Positions 24,850 to 36,795 of a stretch of 64,000 nucleotides of DNA are shown in pieces; within the stretch, counting starts at the first letter, position 1; each line of letters starts with the position of its first letter. The DNA is from Spirometra erinaceieuropaei. Its lineage: Eukaryota > Platyhelminthes > Cestoda > Diphyllobothriidea > Diphyllobothriidae. A model generated the notes under the pieces. The model saw only the letters and a program-made list of their open reading frames with translations. It was not told the DNA's origin and did not search any database. The position numbers were made by a program, and so were the translations under genes. The DNA lies in assembly GCA_902702965.1 (NCBI GenBank), contig CACRXP010000028.1, positions 788,793 to 852,792 of the forward strand, written 5' to 3'.

Positions 24850-26370
24850 ATCGGCTCAGTTAGGTGCAGTACAAGCTAAGCATAATAAAATGAACTCGGA
24901 GACTAAATCTCGAAAGTCTGAACGAGGCTTATTGTTGGTACTGGCCCTATTTTGGCTTAACCGTCGTATCAAATAAAAAATTTCTAAATGTGATATTTCT
25001 TGCTTAGTCCAGCTATACTAAAACCAGTGCTGCGAGGTCTACCTGGCGCGGGTTAAGACGCATTGTAGGGATCACTAGTCACACCCGCTTTATTTGTGTA
25101 GGTCCAAACGCATGCGTAATCCATTTTTTGCTATTCTGTGTATTTTCACTTCTCGCAAACACTCCTTGTATTTCACTTTGTCCCCGCCATTGGTTGCATG
25201 AACTGTTTTCAAGTATTATTGAAGTAGCCATTTATAAGCCATTTTGTGGTAACTTTTGTTCTAGTGCTAGGGTATTGTTAGTAACTTGCTCGTCTTCTTA
25301 CTAGGGTCTATTTGTCCACTTAAAGAAGAGGTGTGCGGGCGTACGATTTTTTGACACTTTTTAATTTAGAGGCCAATTTTTGGGTTTCTCTTCTCACCCT
25401 ACTCAAAAAACTATTCCAGCCGGTCCTTGGATTTAGCTTCTGGGGAAGGGGGGTTGGTTATACTCCACTCTCATTGAGCACTCCCTGTAGACCTTATAGG
25501 TCACACCACAAGTCAGCCCAGAGGCGCCGGAAGTTGTAATCGTCTACCACCGCTGATGATTCGCCTCATGTAGGCACGCAAGTCACTCACTCATTAATTA
25601 GGCCTTCAAGTGCGTCCGATTTAGAGAAGACGCACACTCGTGTCAGCACTCGCTTCCAGCAACTTGTGTGCGCATAGTAAACGAATCCTGTCTACGGTAA
25701 AGATTTTTGATCCTGTCCGTGGATTTTGGAACGCGTCATTGCACTGGGTAGCGATCAGTATAGAAATTTTGCAATTAATGAATGCCGGGAAAGTCGTCCA
25801 GTCTAACTCTGAATCAAAAATGCGATGAGATGATTCTTATGAACTATGCTGTCCGAAATGTCCTTGATGACTCAGTCCAACCTCTCGCCATCTAGCATGC
25901 TTCTCATGATCAATCGTCTAACCATCTGAAGAGTTCGCCTGGAGTTGCTGGTCAGCGTGAGACACGTTTCAGTCAAGTAGGTCCACTAGAATCTCCTCAC
26001 CTATGAGTAAGCTACCTTACCATGAGAGGAACCGCTCAGATGTTGCGCTTTCTTAGACTAAAGAAAGGGTGAATAAGCCATCTCTTTTTAATGCCATTAG
26101 AAGTCACGTCAACTGGTCCGGACTGAGTTGCAAGATTAGAAGTCCGAGCTTGGGTCTCGGAGGGGAACTCCTGACCATGGAGGTGGTAGATCCTACATAT
26201 TTCCGACTGTGCAAAAACTCGTTTATTTGGTGTCCTCACTTCAATACAACAGTCCTCCCCCATGAGCGAGCACGACTGAGTTGCCTACGGGCATATGTTT
26301 GCTCAACCACTTTCATCTCAGCTGCCTTTGCAGATTACTAAAGCTGAGATGACATGAAAGGATAATCGAC
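24850..26370. other. No gene recognised
   Basis: Frames up to 90 codons (26069-26341) without motifs. The sequence may include the decayed upstream part of the retrotransposon that becomes recognisable from about 26375. Confidence 0.4.
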
Positions 26371-26754
26371 ACGGAAGTCCTAGAACAGACTGGAAACCCC
26401 AGCATACATGCCATACTGGGGCAACTGCAACTACGTTGGAGCAACCATATCGTGCGGATGGTAGATACACCTCTACTGCAACAACTCTTCTATGGTGATG
26501 TCGACACCGGTGCTCGCCGACCGGGAGGCCCGAAATGACGCCACAACGACACGTTGGTGAATCCTCTTAAGTGACCGCATATCAATCCAGGGACCTGGGA
26601 GGACCTCGCCCAGAAAAGACCGGTCTAGAGAAGAGAAGTAAAGACTAGAGCAGCCGTCTACGAAGCAAACCGGATCGCTGCCACCAAAGGCTAAAAGGAC
26701 TGCTCGCAAGTCTCGGGCGCCTCCGATTTCCAACATCGACATTCAACCCCACCC

Positions 26755-27640
26755 AACGTGCCCGCGCTGTCAACGAACATTCCGTGAGCGGGTCGGCGTC
26801 GCTGGTCATCTTCGAACCCAATCCACTAACCATCCGACGACCGCAATTGCTGCCTCCACAACTGCGACTGCTGCAACTTCCACGTCGGTGTCCACCTTCT
26901 CCAGTGCTGCTTCGAATTCGCGTGCCGCACTGCCGTTGGCCACTACCATCTCCACTAACTTTATTTCAACTACCGTAACGACGTCGAACACAACCACCTC
27001 TGCCACCACCGCCAGCGACCAAAACGCTCCTGACGTCACAGCAACCACCCCACACATTCATTATCATTACCCCTACTTTCGGCGATGTAGACTCGGTCCA
27101 TACCTGTCCTCATTGCGATGGCACATTTCCCTTACACATGAGTCAGGTCGGTCGCTTGCGAATCTGTCGCACAGAGACTGGCGAACCAGTGCCTGGAGCA
27201 TCAATCTCCGCTGGCTGCATCCACCTCCAATGCCCTCACTGCAACCCCTCCATATTCACTCACCGCATGGGCCTATTCGGTCAAATGCGTATCCACGAAA
27301 GCGGAATTAACCCCGATATCGACACACCTAGCACATCTTGCACATTCAACATTCCTAGCTCAATAAATACCTCATCGTCCAGCGCGCCCATCACCATCAG
27401 CCGCAGCACCGCCAGCACCACCACTGTAACCGACTCTGACGCCCCGATCTATCGTGCCCACACTGTACCCACATATTCACCTCTCACATCTGCCTGGTAA
27501 GTCACCTGCAAATCCATCGCGCGGAGGTTGGTTCCTGGAGTACCAACACGCATCAGACGCATTTGTCTCAACTGCCCACACCGCCCTCGCACATTCAACC
27601 ACTACATGAGCCTGGCAGGCCACATGCGGCAGACAACCGC
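26755..27640 (+). pseudogene. Zinc-finger array of copy Z1
   Basis: Finger-like units in order: CPRCQRTFRERVGVAGHLR (about 26760-26820), a Ser/Thr/Ala-rich linker, CPHCDGTFPLHMSQVGRLR (27090-27160), CPHCNPSIFTHRMGLFGQMR (27225-27290), a second low-complexity linker, and CPHRPRTFNHYMSLAGHMR (27570-27630, second Cys changed to Arg). An in-frame TAA at 27498-27500 and earlier frame changes break the frame. The recurring linker TGEPVPGA separates adjacent fingers, as in copies Z2 and Z3. The likely role is nucleic-acid binding during retrotransposition (inference). Confidence 0.75.
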
Positions 27641-27779
27641 CGGCTACACCACATCGTCACGCCTTTCCCCACTAACACCTGCACCACACAGCAACATCAC
27701 CAACCCGCGCAAATTGCAAGCACTCAGTCAGCGCCTCTCCACTAAGTGCGAAGTGTTCTTCTCGGCTTTTTCTCCATGC

Positions 27780-28550
27780 GGTTCCTCGAGTCAAAGATTA
27801 TCACGTTGCTTCAAGCACCGCGGCTTGGAAGGCCGCCGACTGACGCCTCAACTCAGTCCACGCAGTCTGCCCATTTGTGTGTGTTTGTGTGGAGTGGCGG
27901 ACTGATGGGCTGAGAGTAAGGCTGTCACAGTTCCTTCTTAACGCGACCTCTGGCACTCTCACGCATGTGTGGAATGTGCGTGTACATGGGTAGTGCCTCT
28001 CGGTCGAGGGCTGATTGGTTACCCGGCTTCCGAAGGGCGATGGCCCAGGCAAATGCAGGGCTGCGCGGACCCCTCTGGGCCTCGAGGATTTTAAGCGTCT
28101 GCTATGCCATGGTTCAGCAAACCGTGGCCCTCACAGCCTGCTGTGTGCTGGCAGTTTTGTGGCACTTGGTCCCCTGCCGGTAGATGCGCCTGCGCTTCTG
28201 CTGGATATACAGGTCGTGAAAATAGCTGCCAGTCATCCTTGTCGTCCTTCTGATCCGTTGTGGCGATGTCGGTAAAAATCCTAGTCAAGTGTTTGTTGTG
28301 GACCAGTGGTGTGGTTATACGCCTAGGAGCGGGTCCGGTCGCGCCAGCCACCTATGCCCTCCCTCACCTCCGACCTTCTTAACTATGTCTCGACAACGGA
28401 CCCAGATGGTGAGGGGGAGAGAATGCGGTAGGCATTGCGCAAGTGTACTCTCACTGCAAACTAATTCACGAGAAAGTCACCATGCCTGCCTCATCTTGCT
28501 GTAGAGCACACGGTGGGTATCATCGGGCAAAGCGGTTGAACTATCATATG
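27780..28550 (+). repeat. Non-coding tail of copy Z1
   Basis: The segments 27795-27985 and 28293-28550 match 35415-35600 and 36064-36335, the sequence after the zinc fingers in copy Z2. The shared position after the same coding end suggests a 3' untranslated region. A poly(G) run at about 28628-28638 lies just beyond. Confidence 0.7.
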
Positions 28551-29300
28551 CTCGCTAAGTAGAGCTTGGGAACTGTACTCCACAGAATGATAACTACCAC
28601 AGTCTGGTGGGTTGAACAGATACGCGGTTTGGGGGGGGGGTCAATAAAAACGTCCTGAAGAACTAGTTTTGTTTTTGCTCTGGATTCATAAACCAGCCAC
28701 AGCTACATTTACTATTTTTTACATCTTTCATGTGCCAACGTTCTACAAAAACGACCTGGACGAATTGCGTTTATGTTCTGGACGGAAGTAAGTATCTACG
28801 ATCCTGCTGACCAAGCCGATTGCTGGCTTAATTTCCACCGTCAGGGCGACGTATTCTCTTATCTCGCCCTTTTTTCTTGCTCTCAAGGATCCTGTCCAGG
28901 TTGTGTAAACATGCATCTACTAAGTCTGAAGCCGCCGTGTGACGTCATAGCTCCCATTCTAGCCTAAATATTTCAGGGGGAAGGGATCCCTTTTCCCGTG
29001 TCCTACCGAAAAATCGCCGCACAAAATAACGGAAACATATAGGGAGGATTCCAAACTTCCTTTGATCCCTAGCGCTCTCCATGCAATCCTTCAACTTGAG
29101 GTTTCACCCCTTCGACGTTGACCTCGGATTCCAGACCCTGCAGTCGGAGAAGAGGTCAATCATCCACCGGGACCCGACCCGAAAGACGAGGCGAACGCTT
29201 GCATACGCATAGAGGACTCTTGAGTACAGCGACTTACGCTAATCGCTTTTAACCAGGTCAAGTCAGTCAAGTGGAAAACAGCGTATTTCAGACGTGATAT

Positions 29301-29319
29301 CTGCTGCTGCTGCTGCTGC
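29301..29319. repeat. (CTG)n microsatellite
   Basis: Six CTG units. Confidence 0.9.
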
Positions 29320-29700
29320 ATAGGTTGTGCGAACTCTTAAAAACAGCGTCAAGAGCAAAGGCAAATCGGACACTAGAACCATTTATTTATTTTTCTTCTT
29401 CATTGCCACACATACGCTTGAAATTCGAACATACGCCGCCATTCATGATGTCAGGATTGCATCGGCTGTTCAAGTCCGTGTAGCTGCTAAGGTAACGAAG
29501 GCTCGTGCCTCAACTTTTACACAGTAGCTGTGACCGAAAAATTAAAAAAAGCAAGTTCGAGTCTCTGATAGATGTTCGTTGAGGAATGCAAGTTCGCGGC
29601 GGTCGTTTAATTTTCAAGTCATAAACATTATCTCGGGGCATGACTTCTAAAGTGTTCGTATATGCTAAACAGCAAGCCGGCAAAATGAACCTCAGAAGAA

Positions 29701-29728
29701 TGTGTGTGTGTGTGTGTGTGTTTGTGTG
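29701..29728. repeat. (TG)n microsatellite
   Basis: A TG run with one T interruption near the 3' end. Confidence 0.9.
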
Positions 29729-32689
29729 CATACTAAACAAGCGGACGTGAAGATGACCTGGAAACTTAGCACACTAGTCAACTGACCGACCACTTCTGCG
29801 CTGCTGGCTTCCGAATGTTAACGAAAGTGAATTTGCCAGCTACTAAATTCTGTCGAATGGCGGAAGAGCATATAGCAACTACTTAGTCCTCTCAGATCAG
29901 TCCTGAATGAACGACAATCTAGGCCTGGTCACAGCGACTGGGATGAAGCGACTATTTCCCCCCTGTGAGGACGTGCGTACGTACTTCTTTTTAAGTATGC
30001 ACTTGAGACTAACTCGGAAGTGTTGTTTTCGAAGAGTAACCGGCATAGATGGGAGGGCTTAGTGTGGAAAGCGAGAAAATTGCAGCCTTATTTGGGACTC
30101 ACTGGGTGGAACCTTTGTCATTAATTAAGAGTAATTAAAGAAGAACGATTTTCACGACTTGTACACCAGAACCTAAGTGCTCCTATTTAGACACCGTCAC
30201 ACGACGTCTGTGCATTAATAGACGGCTGTCGTTATTTCGGCAGCCATGTTCACAAGTGGCCGCGTTTTTTTTGATGCAAACAAGAATTTGCTTACGGGGG
30301 TGGGGGAGACTTTTTTGTTCAACGATGGCAGCCTGTTTTGCCCAGGATCAAACGTCCAACAAAATTTACATCTACGAAGTTAAAAAGGGACCACGGGGAA
30401 CTTCTGTCGAACTTGGCACGTACAAGGAGTCATCTGTAAATTTGCGGGATTACGTAATATGTCGAGAAAATCCCTAGATTCCTTATGCAATCGACTTAAT
30501 AGCAGTATTCGGAGTTAGATCATTTAGTGTTTCTCCACTAGATAGTTCTTAGACACGCTGCAAATTCGCCAGTTTGTCTTACTTCTTGCCCGAATTAGCC
30601 GCCGTTAATTTGCGATACTAGAATAGTCGGCGCATTGATAGCCTCACCGACCTGGTAGGATTACACAGTTTGCACTGGACACCAAAGCCTACCCGGAAGA
30701 TTGTTGCAGCGAACCTCGATTAGAAAAATCGTTTTACTTGCCTCCATCTGCGGAAGGGATTAGCTAACGCCACGTGACAGTGACATTAACCGATCTATCC
30801 TACTTGAAGAACGACAACGAGCATTCCAGTCTTGCCTTGGAATCCAGGGCCCTCGTAGGTGGCCGCGTTACAACGAGCAATCAGTAGTCGAGAGGTGCTA
30901 CCAGCACGGCTAAGGTGACCGAAAAGGCCATTATTGACTTATTTAGAGTCACCAGTAAAACGCGCCTCGAACCCAGAAGGACACCTGAAAGCTGGAGCCC
31001 AGTCAAGTGGTTATCGCGTACTTGTAGATTTATCACTTGAGACACGGGTCAAAGTCCTGTCAGTTGTGAAAAGGAATGTTCTTGTTCGCATGAGTATCGT
31101 TCACCAGACAGGAGTTGGCATTTCGGTCTTCATTGTGTTTGCCAGTCGCACGTCCTCTTCACCAATTTTTCCTCGTTATGTTGCCGCCTGCGAGAGCTCT
31201 GGACCCAAAGCACCGAGACAGAATACAAATGCCCATCTACATCCTGCAGTCAGGGCGGCACATCAGTCCCATGTGAATTTGAATATTTTCGGTCGCCGTC
31301 GACAGGACAAGAGCCCGCCATTTAAGTAGTAGGTCAAGAGATTCAAGCGCCTGACGATCAGGAGAACTCAGGCCGGGGTCGGAGTACTGTGGACTGATGA
31401 CACCAAATAAAATGGAAGTGAATATTCGGTCTTCCTATTCTCTGTTGGTATTCCTTCTGCAATAGTGCTTTTATTTCAACAGGGGGATTAAACTAGTGGT
31501 GAATCTAGTCTTTAAAACGTTTGGTGGAAGATTTAAAAATGTGAGCATATTCTGAAAAAATATCGAGGCCTCTCTTAATTTGGTCCGTAAGTAGGCATGT
31601 AGACAACCTTATGACTGTGATCTAAGGTCGTACTCAGCTGAGAATGATAAGCCAATGAGCTTCAAGGATACAATAGACGTCCTGTCCAATCTTAAAGACT
31701 GCAAGATGAAGGAGTCGGTTTTACTGGCCGGATTGCTTTGGAGCCAAACGCTAAGAAGACGTTTTACACAGCCATCTATGATGTATCTGTCGTCGTCAGA
31801 GGGAGAGAGTGAGACAGACATACCGAACTCCAGAGTGAGAAGATAAGAACAATGACTGACCGAGGACGGCAAAGTCGCCATAAAAGATCATTCCTCCCGC
31901 TCTCTCTTATCCCCGTGGGTAAAACGCCTGGACTAATAACTGCCTGTCGCCATTCGGTCGCCTGTGTGGATCATAGACGGCGGCTCTAAGGCAAAACGGA
32001 AACGCATATTTTAATTCGGCTGTCAGGATAGATCCGCGAACTTCATCCCATCTGACCAGTCCCATTTCATATTATCACGCTGATAAAATCCGTAATGGGA
32101 AATTAGGGAAATTCTTGTTGCCCGGCGGGCTCACGCATAGTTTTGATGGTCTTTAAAATTTTTAATCTATTTGACGTGTGCGGAGAAGCATTCATAATTG
32201 TCAACAATGTGCATAGCATAGCCGAATCTCCTGACCAAATCAGTGGTAACATGAAGGTCATTCAAACTTCATGAATAGTACAACTGGATTTTATAACACT
32301 GACTTGGGGCTCCAGCCCTCGTCTAAGCGACCGAGTCCAGTACAACTAGAAGTACTCTATGCCTGCAAAGGAGATGTGTTAAGCCAGCCAATCAAAACTA
32401 ACCATTCACGTCATTTCATCCTTGCAGTGGCGCATTGCTGACTCGCAGTGAAACTGTCATAACAGCAATCTTCAGCAGTAAACTATTATGAACATCACAG
32501 GCAATTAGAAAGCTAGGATCATTTGAAATTCCAACTAATTACACCGGTTGGCCTACATACACCTTAGTCAAGAACTCTGAAAATTCTGTGATTCGAATCG
32601 TATTGAATCGGTGTATTTGCATGCTCGGTTCAAAGCGAAACGACAACTTCCAATGTATCCTACTTGGGTACCAGATCAAACCGCTACTG

Positions 32690-32800
32690 GATGCAACATT
32701 CTACATTCTCCGGAGGTGATCGGTCGGATGTGGTTTGGTAATCCCACCTGAAGTAAACAAACCTCAGTCACCTCTAATACGGGACCGGCTGTAATGGGGC
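32690..32800. repeat. Relative of one end of the 404-bp telomere-like element
   Basis: The block with GGTCGGATGTGG, CCCACCTGAAGTAAACAA and CACCTCTAATACGGGACC aligns with 41008-41090 of the Gypsy-embedded element. The extreme inverted end is not preserved, so this is a fragment or a related family. Confidence 0.55.
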
Positions 32801-32914
32801 TTTTTACAGGTGGGGCCGGGGAACGCACAGACGACGAGGTCAAGTACTTGTATGCAAAATAAAAGCCATTGGGAGTGCGTGGTTGTACTTTCAATGGTTG
32901 AGAAATAGTTGCGT

Positions 32915-33017
32915 TAACCCCTAACCCTAGCCCCTTACTGTAACCCATAATCCTAAACCCCAACGCCAAACCACTAACCTTAACCCCCAACCCTACCCCT
33001 TAACCCCAACCCCAACA
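32915..33017 (-). repeat. Degenerate telomere-like tract (CCCTAA-type on plus)
   Basis: Imperfect tandem TAACCCC, AACCCTA and CCTAACCC variants, about 100 bp. It lies between the end fragment above and the 3' end of a Penelope-like element. Confidence 0.75.
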
Positions 33018-33059
33018 GTATTGTGTCCTGATAGAAGCGAACAGGCGAGTTCCAAGTAG

Positions 33060-34000
33060 CAGTTCAGAAGATGAAGATGCGATCACTGGAACAAGAAATT
33101 TATTTGCCTGACGTTTCGGATTCTCACTCGAGTCCATAATCAGAGACCTTCGCAGATGAGGGTGATGGTGGCACCAGGAGCGCAGTATTTATAGCACCTG
33201 GCTGCCGTGGGACCGTATGCACACTGCAACTAACAGTTCTCGCAATCACCGCTGGGGTCGTAATTGATGCGGTGGTGGCTTGTCGGTCCAAGTCCGAGTC
33301 GTTAATTGCCGCGATTTCGTCATCCGGGCTGGATGTTGGTGTGACGATTGCTCGGCAAACTGGCTCACTGTCACCGTGATAATTGATTGCCCGCGCCCTC
33401 CCCACGTGACTGATTCTCCTGCCCAGGGAAAATCGCAGCACGGAATAGGGTACCGGGAGGTCATTGTGCTTGTTGATGGATTGCGGGCTTGAGAACCATG
33501 ACTGGAGCAGCTCGCGGCTCACGCGGTTGTCACCCCTGGCGAGGATTTCGGCCTCTTGAAATTTGAAAATATGGGTCCCGTCGAGTGTGCCGCCACCTGA
33601 GAGTTAGCGTCTCTCCGCCTCACTGTTGCTTCGTGCTCAGCAATTCGCGTACGGAGTAATCTCCCAGTTTCTCCGACACAATTGCTTTGTCCGCAACTAC
33701 ACCAGATCCGGTAAACGACTTCAGACGTTTCCTGCCGTGGCAGCGGGTCTTTTGGCCCCATGACTTGGCGCCTAATGGTTGCTTCCGGCCTGTGTGCAAC
33801 CCCAACTCCAAGTGGAGTGAGAAGACGACTGACGTCTTCCGAGGCGTTCTTCACGTACGGAAGAGCCCGCCAAAATTTGGGGCCAGTATTGTGTCCATCG
33901 GTTGGGGCTACCAAACCGCGTCTTGTCAGGCGACCAATAAGGTTGGCTTGTGGATTTCAGCATAAACTGGAGCAGGTAGCACTGGTGTTTCGGACTGGCA
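33060..34000 (-). mobile_element. Penelope-like element, 3' part with GIY-YIG endonuclease (copy P1)
   Basis: The frame at 33519-33914 reads GVGVAHRPEATIRRQVMGPK, then VVYRIWCSCGQSNCVGETGR and RTRIAEHE, i.e. the GIY-YIG nuclease that ends Penelope-like retrotransposons (V-V-Y, N-C-V-G, downstream Arg and His/Glu). After a frameshift near 33560 the frame 33124-33522 continues with ELLQSWFSSPQSINKHNDLP, the usual C-terminal extension. The RT part is absent and stops occur upstream of 33914. The 3' flank (33080-33130, GATCACTG...TTTATTTGCCTGA) recurs at 63695-63740 and is the element's terminal repeat. P1 is a 5'-truncated copy. Confidence 0.82.
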
Positions 34001-34039
34001 TCCAACTCTCACATGTGGCTCCCCAAAGCTAGGCTCTGC

Positions 34040-34700
34040 CTAGCGGCCACACCCTGGTAACCCTCTTAACCGACGGGCTGATCCAGGTGGGGGTGCCTGT
34101 GAGTGCATCTCTAGACACAGTAACGGGGTTCCGCGTTCACCACCGCTGGCCAGATGGATCACCGCCTCGGCATCTCCGAGATGAAGCTTCGTCTGTAATT
34201 CCACAGGAGGCCATGAGGTGGGTGAACCCCCGGGCAAGCTGAATACCGCTTGGTTGTCTTTGCCTGCTCACCCTCGCAGTTCAGCACTCAGCAAGCCGCT
34301 GACCCATTGGCTGGAAGATCGGCACCTTTATACTTCTTCGCACCTATTTACCGCCCTTCACTCTCTCTCTACTCTGCCTTGCTCTCTTATCCCATGGTCG
34401 AAAGTCCTATGGATCACCGCATCGCCATCTGCAATCCCATAGGTGGCCACAAGATGTGCCCAACAGGTAAGCTAAATACCGCACTGACGAATACCGCTTT
34501 AATGAATCTGTCCGCTCACCGTCTAATTTCAGCAACCAGTTATCTTAGAGAGGGACGGAAAGCATTGCTTCCCGTCCCCCTACCCTGCCCCTATCCCCCC
34601 CCCACCTCCAAAAAGTCCTACGGCGAGATCGACGGTGATCGCGTAGGCGGCCCAGGTTAACTTGGGTCGCTCTCCCATTAAACAAAGTCGTGGCCCATAG
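34040..34700. repeat. Internal duplication, unknown repeat
   Basis: Two related units (about 34155-34285 and 34412-34530) share GGATCACCGC, the AGCTRAATACCGC block and a CCGCTCACC/CTGCTCACC end. Neither contains a sustained frame. They lie between the Penelope fragment and the retrotransposon copy Z2 and may be its upstream sequence (inference). Confidence 0.5.
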
Positions 34701-34894
34701 TGGAGTCCGGCAGCCGTCTGGGACAATTGAGCTGGCCTACTTAGGGAGAACATTGTTCACTCCCACGAGGCGGAAGGGGCTAGAAAAGGCACCTTAAGCA
34801 AATGCTGGGAATCCACGCCCTCTGCAGGTTGACTGTGGCCACAGACGCAAAAGTCGAGGTCGAAGCAATAAAAACATAAACAACACTTTTCCCT

Positions 34895-34937
34895 TCCTCC
34901 TCCTCCTCCTCCTCCTCCTCCTCCTCCTCCTCCTCCT
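34895..34937. repeat. (CTC)n microsatellite
   Basis: About fourteen uninterrupted CTC units, directly upstream of the zinc-finger frame of copy Z2. Confidence 0.95.
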
Positions 34938-34985
34938 AACCGCCGCTAAAGTCTCGACACACCTATCACCTCCTGCACATCCACT

Positions 34986-35343
34986 ATGCCTAGCTTAACG
35001 CACACGCCGCCGCCCAGCACACTCGCCATCAGCAACTCCACCAATGCCACCACCACCACCGAAAACGACACTGACAACAACGACTTCTCCTACCCTCACT
35101 GTCCCTGTACATTCACGTCACACATCAGCCTGGTCGGTCACTTGCGAGTCCAGCGCACAGAGACCAGCGTATCAGTACCAGGAGCACCAACATACACCAA
35201 ACGTATTCTTCTCAACTGCCCCCACTGTCGTCGCATATTCAGCTACCTCGTGGGTCTACTAGGCCACATGCATATTCACGAGAACCTGTGGAAGACAACG
35301 CCGGCTCCCCCACCAGCACACGCACCCAACTGCCACCTCTAAA
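34986..35343 (+). pseudogene. Zinc-finger part of retrotransposon copy Z2
   Basis: An open frame of 118 codons: a Thr/Ser/Asn-rich lead, then YPHCPCTFTSHISLVGHLR (first Cys replaced by Tyr), the linker RTETSVSVPGAPTYTK, and NCPHCRRIFSYLVGLLGHMHIH. It corresponds to the last two fingers of copy Z1. The RT that should precede it is absent; the CTC repeat at 34895-34937 stands in its place, so the copy is a 3' fragment or an internally deleted one. Confidence 0.75.
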
Positions 35344-35345
35344 GC

Positions 35346-36335
35346 AAGTAGCTAATGTGTGTCTCGGCTCCGTCTCCATGCGGCTCCTCTGCTGCATGTA
35401 TGATTCGAACTTGAGTCTGTCACGGTGCGCGAAGCGCTGTGGTCTGGAAGACTGCTGACGGCCGCCCCAAAGTAGTCCACTCAGTCTGCCCAGTTGTGTA
35501 CGTGTGGAGTGGCGGACTGGTGGGCTGAGAGCCAGGCTGAAGCGGCTCCTTCTCAACGTGACCTACTGCACTCTCATGCATGTGAGATGTATGCCACTCA
35601 ACCTCCGTTGTTTGAAGTCCTGGTGCCTGTGTTTGGGGGACCAGGTCGTGCATGTGGTGCGCGCAGACAAGATCACTAGGTATATCAACGATCGCGCCTA
35701 TTCCCCACACTTGTCTACTTACCGGGTTGGACAGTGGCTGGGGCCTGGGAATGGGGAGAGTGAGCTCGACAGCCAGAGAATTTTCCTCACTATAAACAAT
35801 TTGACGCGCTTTAAGCTATCACGGTGCGCTAAAGCCGTGGATTGGAAGGTTGTTAACAGGCGGGATAATTTTGATCTCGCAGTCGGCTCAGTGCGTGCTT
35901 GTTTGGAGCGGCCGGCTGGTGGTCTAAGAGACAGGCTGCAATGGCTCCTTCTTAATGTGGCCTTTATGACACTCCCACTTCCTGATATTCGGGCCAGGTG
36001 TAACGGCACGCCTAGTGAGGCTTCGGCCATGCCAGCCACCCTTTCCCTGTTGGTCAAAAACCTGGTCATTTGCTATGTGGATCAGGGGGTGTGGAGTGGA
36101 ACGTCAAGGTGCGAGCTCGACCGTGCCATCGACCTGCGCTCTCCTCCGCCTCCGGTCTTCTTGACTATGTCTTGACACCGGGTCAAGGTGGGGGAATAGG
36201 AGAGAGTGCGGTAAATGTCATGCCAGCCTACTACCACTAAAAACTAGTCCACGTACAAGTCCACCTGCCTACTCTCACCTTGCTGTGGAGCGCACGGTGG
36301 GCGTAGTCAGCGATGATGGTCGAACTGTTAGGAGA
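35346..36335 (+). repeat. Tail of copy Z2, with duplicated module
   Basis: The module CACGGTGCGC...GGCTCCTTCTYAAYGTGRCC occurs twice, at 35415-35600 and 35818-35990, about 400 bp apart. It is followed by the second module 36057-36335, which ends in GATGGTCGAACTGTTAGG. The same modules follow the fingers of copy Z1. A 223-codon frame (35504-36175) crosses them but has no motif and is not maintained in the other copies, so I treat the tail as non-coding. Confidence 0.7.
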
Positions 36336-36795
36336 CGAAGACTAGACGTAAGTGCGGACTGTTGGTAGTTTTTGACCATTCCAGCGACCCCTTCGCCTTT
36401 CTGTCGCTTAAGAGGAGCCAGAAACAGCTCCTGAATTAGTATCCACTGCTTTGGGCGCCAAATTCTCTTATTGGTCACAGTCATATGTTCTCAGGTCCTA
36501 CCATCACTGAACGGAAGTATTCTTCTCTAAGATTCGAACCACAGCACCGCCTGACAAAGACTGATTGTTGAGAAGACAACCCTACTACAAAACCTCGGTT
36601 TTGGGTTCTGGTACCTCCTCCGGTTGATCTCATCTATCGATCAAATGCGCCGTGTGTATTGTGATGCACATCGGTTTAGTGCCCACTCGTAGGTATTGGT
36701 CTGCGATATTGGAGGTCGATGAGTGCCTTGTATGGGTACAGGACATTTGCAGTGCCAGCAACAACCGTCTTTATAGGCTGAACTCGGATGTAGGT
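36336..36795. other. Flank of the Gypsy element, no gene recognised
   Basis: Short frames only. A GGTTCGAATC motif on the minus strand (36531-36540) resembles a tRNA B box but has no tRNA fold around it. Confidence 0.45.

Larger units (their letters stand above)
26375..28550 (+). mobile_element. 3' part of a non-LTR retrotransposon with zinc-finger tail (copy Z1)
   Basis: The 5' part translates as the end of a reverse transcriptase polyprotein: IIDTEVLEQTG, ILGQLQLRWSNHIVRM, LFYGDVDTGARRPGG, WEDLAQKRP and AAVYEANRIAA, with several stops. It is followed by an array of C2H2-like fingers (26755-27640) and a non-coding tail (about 27780-28550) shared with other copies. In flatworms, proteins annotated as endonuclease-reverse transcriptase have this RLPKRLFYGDV-type C-terminal block followed by zinc fingers; that comes from general knowledge of flatworm sequences and was not searched here. 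The upstream endonuclease and RT core are missing or unrecognisable. Confidence 0.75.
28551..32700. other. Four kilobases with no gene recognised
   Basis: The longest frame (30934-31329, 131 codons, plus) has no motif that I recognise. Two microsatellites, (CTG)n at 29301-29319 and (TG)n at 29701-29728, are the only clear features. Confidence 0.45.

Noticed and set aside
35504..36175. 223-codon ORF in the tail of copy Z2 as a gene
   Set aside because: It covers repeat modules that are not open in the equivalent regions of copies Z1 and Z3.
36531..36570. B-box-like GGTTCGAATC on the minus strand as a possible tRNA
   Set aside because: No A box at the right distance and no cloverleaf; the distance from a possible anticodon stem is too long.
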